From: an uncultured Succinatimonas sp.
GTDB lineage: Bacteria; Pseudomonadota; Gammaproteobacteria; Enterobacterales; Succinivibrionaceae
Length of the DNA stretch: 7,350 nucleotides
Assembly: GCA_900548485.1 (NCBI GenBank)
Contig: URKL01000090.1
Span: 1 to 7,350, forward strand
Reading direction: 5' to 3'
In this document: positions 6,261-7,350 of the stretch, piece by piece
Numbering within the stretch: position 1 is the stretch's first letter
Layout of the letters: every line of letters begins with the position of its first letter
Program-made: the position numbers and the translations under genes
The notes under the pieces: model-generated
What the model was told of the DNA's origin: nothing
The model's database searches: none
Seen by the model: the letters and a program-made list of their open reading frames with translations, nothing else

Positions 6261-7262
6261 ATGAGAGGTATTAAGGCCTTGTTTTTATTAGGCTGTCTGA
6301 GTATTTTTCAGTCGTCAGCTTCAGAATCAAAAGCATCTGGTTGTATAGATGTATTTTATAGCAATGCCTCAGATCCTTTTATGTCAAGCTTTGATGATAG
6401 CCTTAAAGCTCAGGGCTTGCCTTTAGGTCAAAAAATCAGAAGTTTTGATGCGCAAGGTCAAGAAGAGCTTCAAATGCAACAGTTTTTATCAGTAAGTTCT
6501 GATAAATGCATGAAAATCGTCAATCTTTCTAAATCCTTTTATTCCCAGCCTCTTGTAAGCTATGCCAGAGAACAAGGTCAAACTTTGGTTTTTTTTAATC
6601 ATAAACCTGATGCAGAGGCAATGATAAGTTACGATAAGGTTTGGTATGTAGGCTCCAATCCAATTGAAATTGGTGAAGCTCAAGGAAAAATGGTAGTTAA
6701 TTATGTTACCACTCATCCAGATTATGATCGTAATGAAAACAATAGACTTGATATTATCTTATTGAAAGGTTCTTTTAGTGACTACACAAGTGAATTTCGT
6801 TCGCAGCGTATGATTGAAGAACTTAAAAAAGCTCAGATAAAATTTGAACGAGTAGCTACTATCAATGCTGATTGGTCATTTGATAGTTCTTTTGAACAGA
6901 CCTTGGAATATATAAAAAAGAATGGCTTAGATGATGTTGATATTATCGTTTCAAATAATGATTCCATGGCTTTAGGCGCCTTACAAGCATTACAGATGAA
7001 TGGTTATAATATAGGCCAAGGATATAGCAAGATCCCTATTTTTGGTATTGATTCCATTCCAGAGGCTCTAACAGCAATTCATAAGGGGCTATTAGAAGGA
7101 TCTGTAAGTCACGACTATCGGACAATGGCTAAAATTTGTTTAGAAATCGGTAAAAATAATAATATTAGGAGTGATACTATGTCAAAACTCCTTAAATTTC
7201 CTGTCAATGATAATTATATTTTAGTGCCCAGTAATCTTAATTTAGACACTATTGCCAATTAA
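6261..7262 (+). CDS. periplasmic sugar-binding protein, MglB (galactose/glucose-binding) family
   Basis: This is a type 1 periplasmic binding protein that would deliver a sugar to an ABC transporter such as MglAC. It has a signal peptide with Arg2/Lys5, a hydrophobic core to ~16 and probable cleavage near SSA or SES (18-24). LLGC at 9-12 resembles a lipobox but lies very early. The mature part aligns with E. coli MglB: SNASDPFMS (34-42), VFFNHKP (110-116), SYDKVWYVG (123-131), a calcium-loop equivalent D156-D164, ILLKG (166-170), Trp205, NND (232-234), FGIDSIPEAL (261-270) and GSV (280-282). Sugar-contact equivalents Asp38, Phe40, Asn113, Arg180, Trp205, Asn233 and Asp264 are kept. The counterparts of His152, Asp154 and Asn256 are Asp174, Thr176 and His284, so galactose specificity is doubtful and no symbol is given. 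AGGAGG lies four bases before the ATG. No terminator follows, and AAGGA at 7337-7341 could serve a further gene starting at or beyond the window end. Confidence 0.88.
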   Translation: MRGIKALFLLGCLSIFQSSASESKASGCIDVFYSNASDPFMSSFDDSLKAQGLPLGQKIRSFDAQGQEELQMQQFLSVSSDKCMKIVNLSKSFYSQPLVSYAREQGQTLVFFNHKPDAEAMISYDKVWYVGSNPIEIGEAQGKMVVNYVTTHPDYDRNENNRLDIILLKGSFSDYTSEFRSQRMIEELKKAQIKFERVATINADWSFDSSFEQTLEYIKKNGLDDVDIIVSNNDSMALGALQALQMNGYNIGQGYSKIPIFGIDSIPEALTAIHKGLLEGSVSHDYRTMAKICLEIGKNNNIRSDTMSKLLKFPVNDNYILVPSNLNLDTIAN

Positions 7263-7350
7263 ACAACTTTATTTGAAATTTTTTCCTTATTAAGTTTTAT
7301 CAAATTTTAGGCACACAAAACCTCGTACTTAAGTTTAAGGATGTAGTGTG

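Noticed and set aside
7263..7350. Terminator or new gene after the sugar-binding protein.
   Set aside because: No G/C hairpin with a T-run was found. AAGGA at 7337-7341 followed by GTG at 7348 could open another gene, but the window ends there.

Overview
The window looks like chromosomal DNA from an AT-rich gammaproteobacterium. The LpxB, RNase HII, AccA and TilS proteins align almost residue for residue with their E. coli counterparts, and the gene order lpxB-rnhB-accA-tilS is a reduced form of the enterobacterial lpxB-rnhB-dnaE-accA-...-tilS cluster. The A/T-rich spacers and biased codons would fit a host-associated anaerobe such as a member of the Succinivibrionaceae. That family assignment is an inference from general character, not a database result.

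Region 1 (1-4152, + strand) is a tightly packed operon-like run. It holds a 5'-incomplete lpxB (lipid A disaccharide synthesis), rnhB (RNase HII), accA (acetyl-CoA carboxylase carboxyltransferase alpha) and tilS (tRNA-Ile lysidine synthetase). The gaps are 8 nt and 41 nt, followed by a 7-nt overlap. The first ~57 bases do not encode the LpxB residues expected there. dnaE, which sits between rnhB and accA in E. coli, is absent.

Region 2 (4153-4334) is a convergent gap. It carries a hairpin terminator usable from both sides and the first copy (4160-4300) of a structured intergenic repeat.

Region 3 (4335-5744, - strand) is gnd, 6-phosphogluconate dehydrogenase. It has two unusual substitutions at positions that are normally conserved in the family.

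Region 4 (5745-6260) is a 516-bp divergent intergenic region without a protein gene. Reading away from gnd it holds the gnd leader, a candidate gnd promoter (5861-5889), a palindromic site resembling the E. coli GntR gluconate-repressor operator (5925-5940), the second copy of the repeat (5970-6115), and the region just upstream of the next gene.

Region 5 (6261-7262, + strand) encodes a periplasmic sugar-binding protein of the MglB (galactose/glucose-binding) family with several changed sugar-contact residues. No terminator follows it in the last 88 bases, so a transporter operon may continue outside the window.

The most interesting signal is the pair of ~140-bp repeats flanking gnd. Both have the same layout: an Rho-independent-terminator-like hairpin with a T7-T8 tail on the minus strand, a second hairpin kept by different base pairs in the two copies, and fixed-sequence blocks at fixed spacing. 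This fits a family of small minus-strand RNAs or a structured dispersed repeat.
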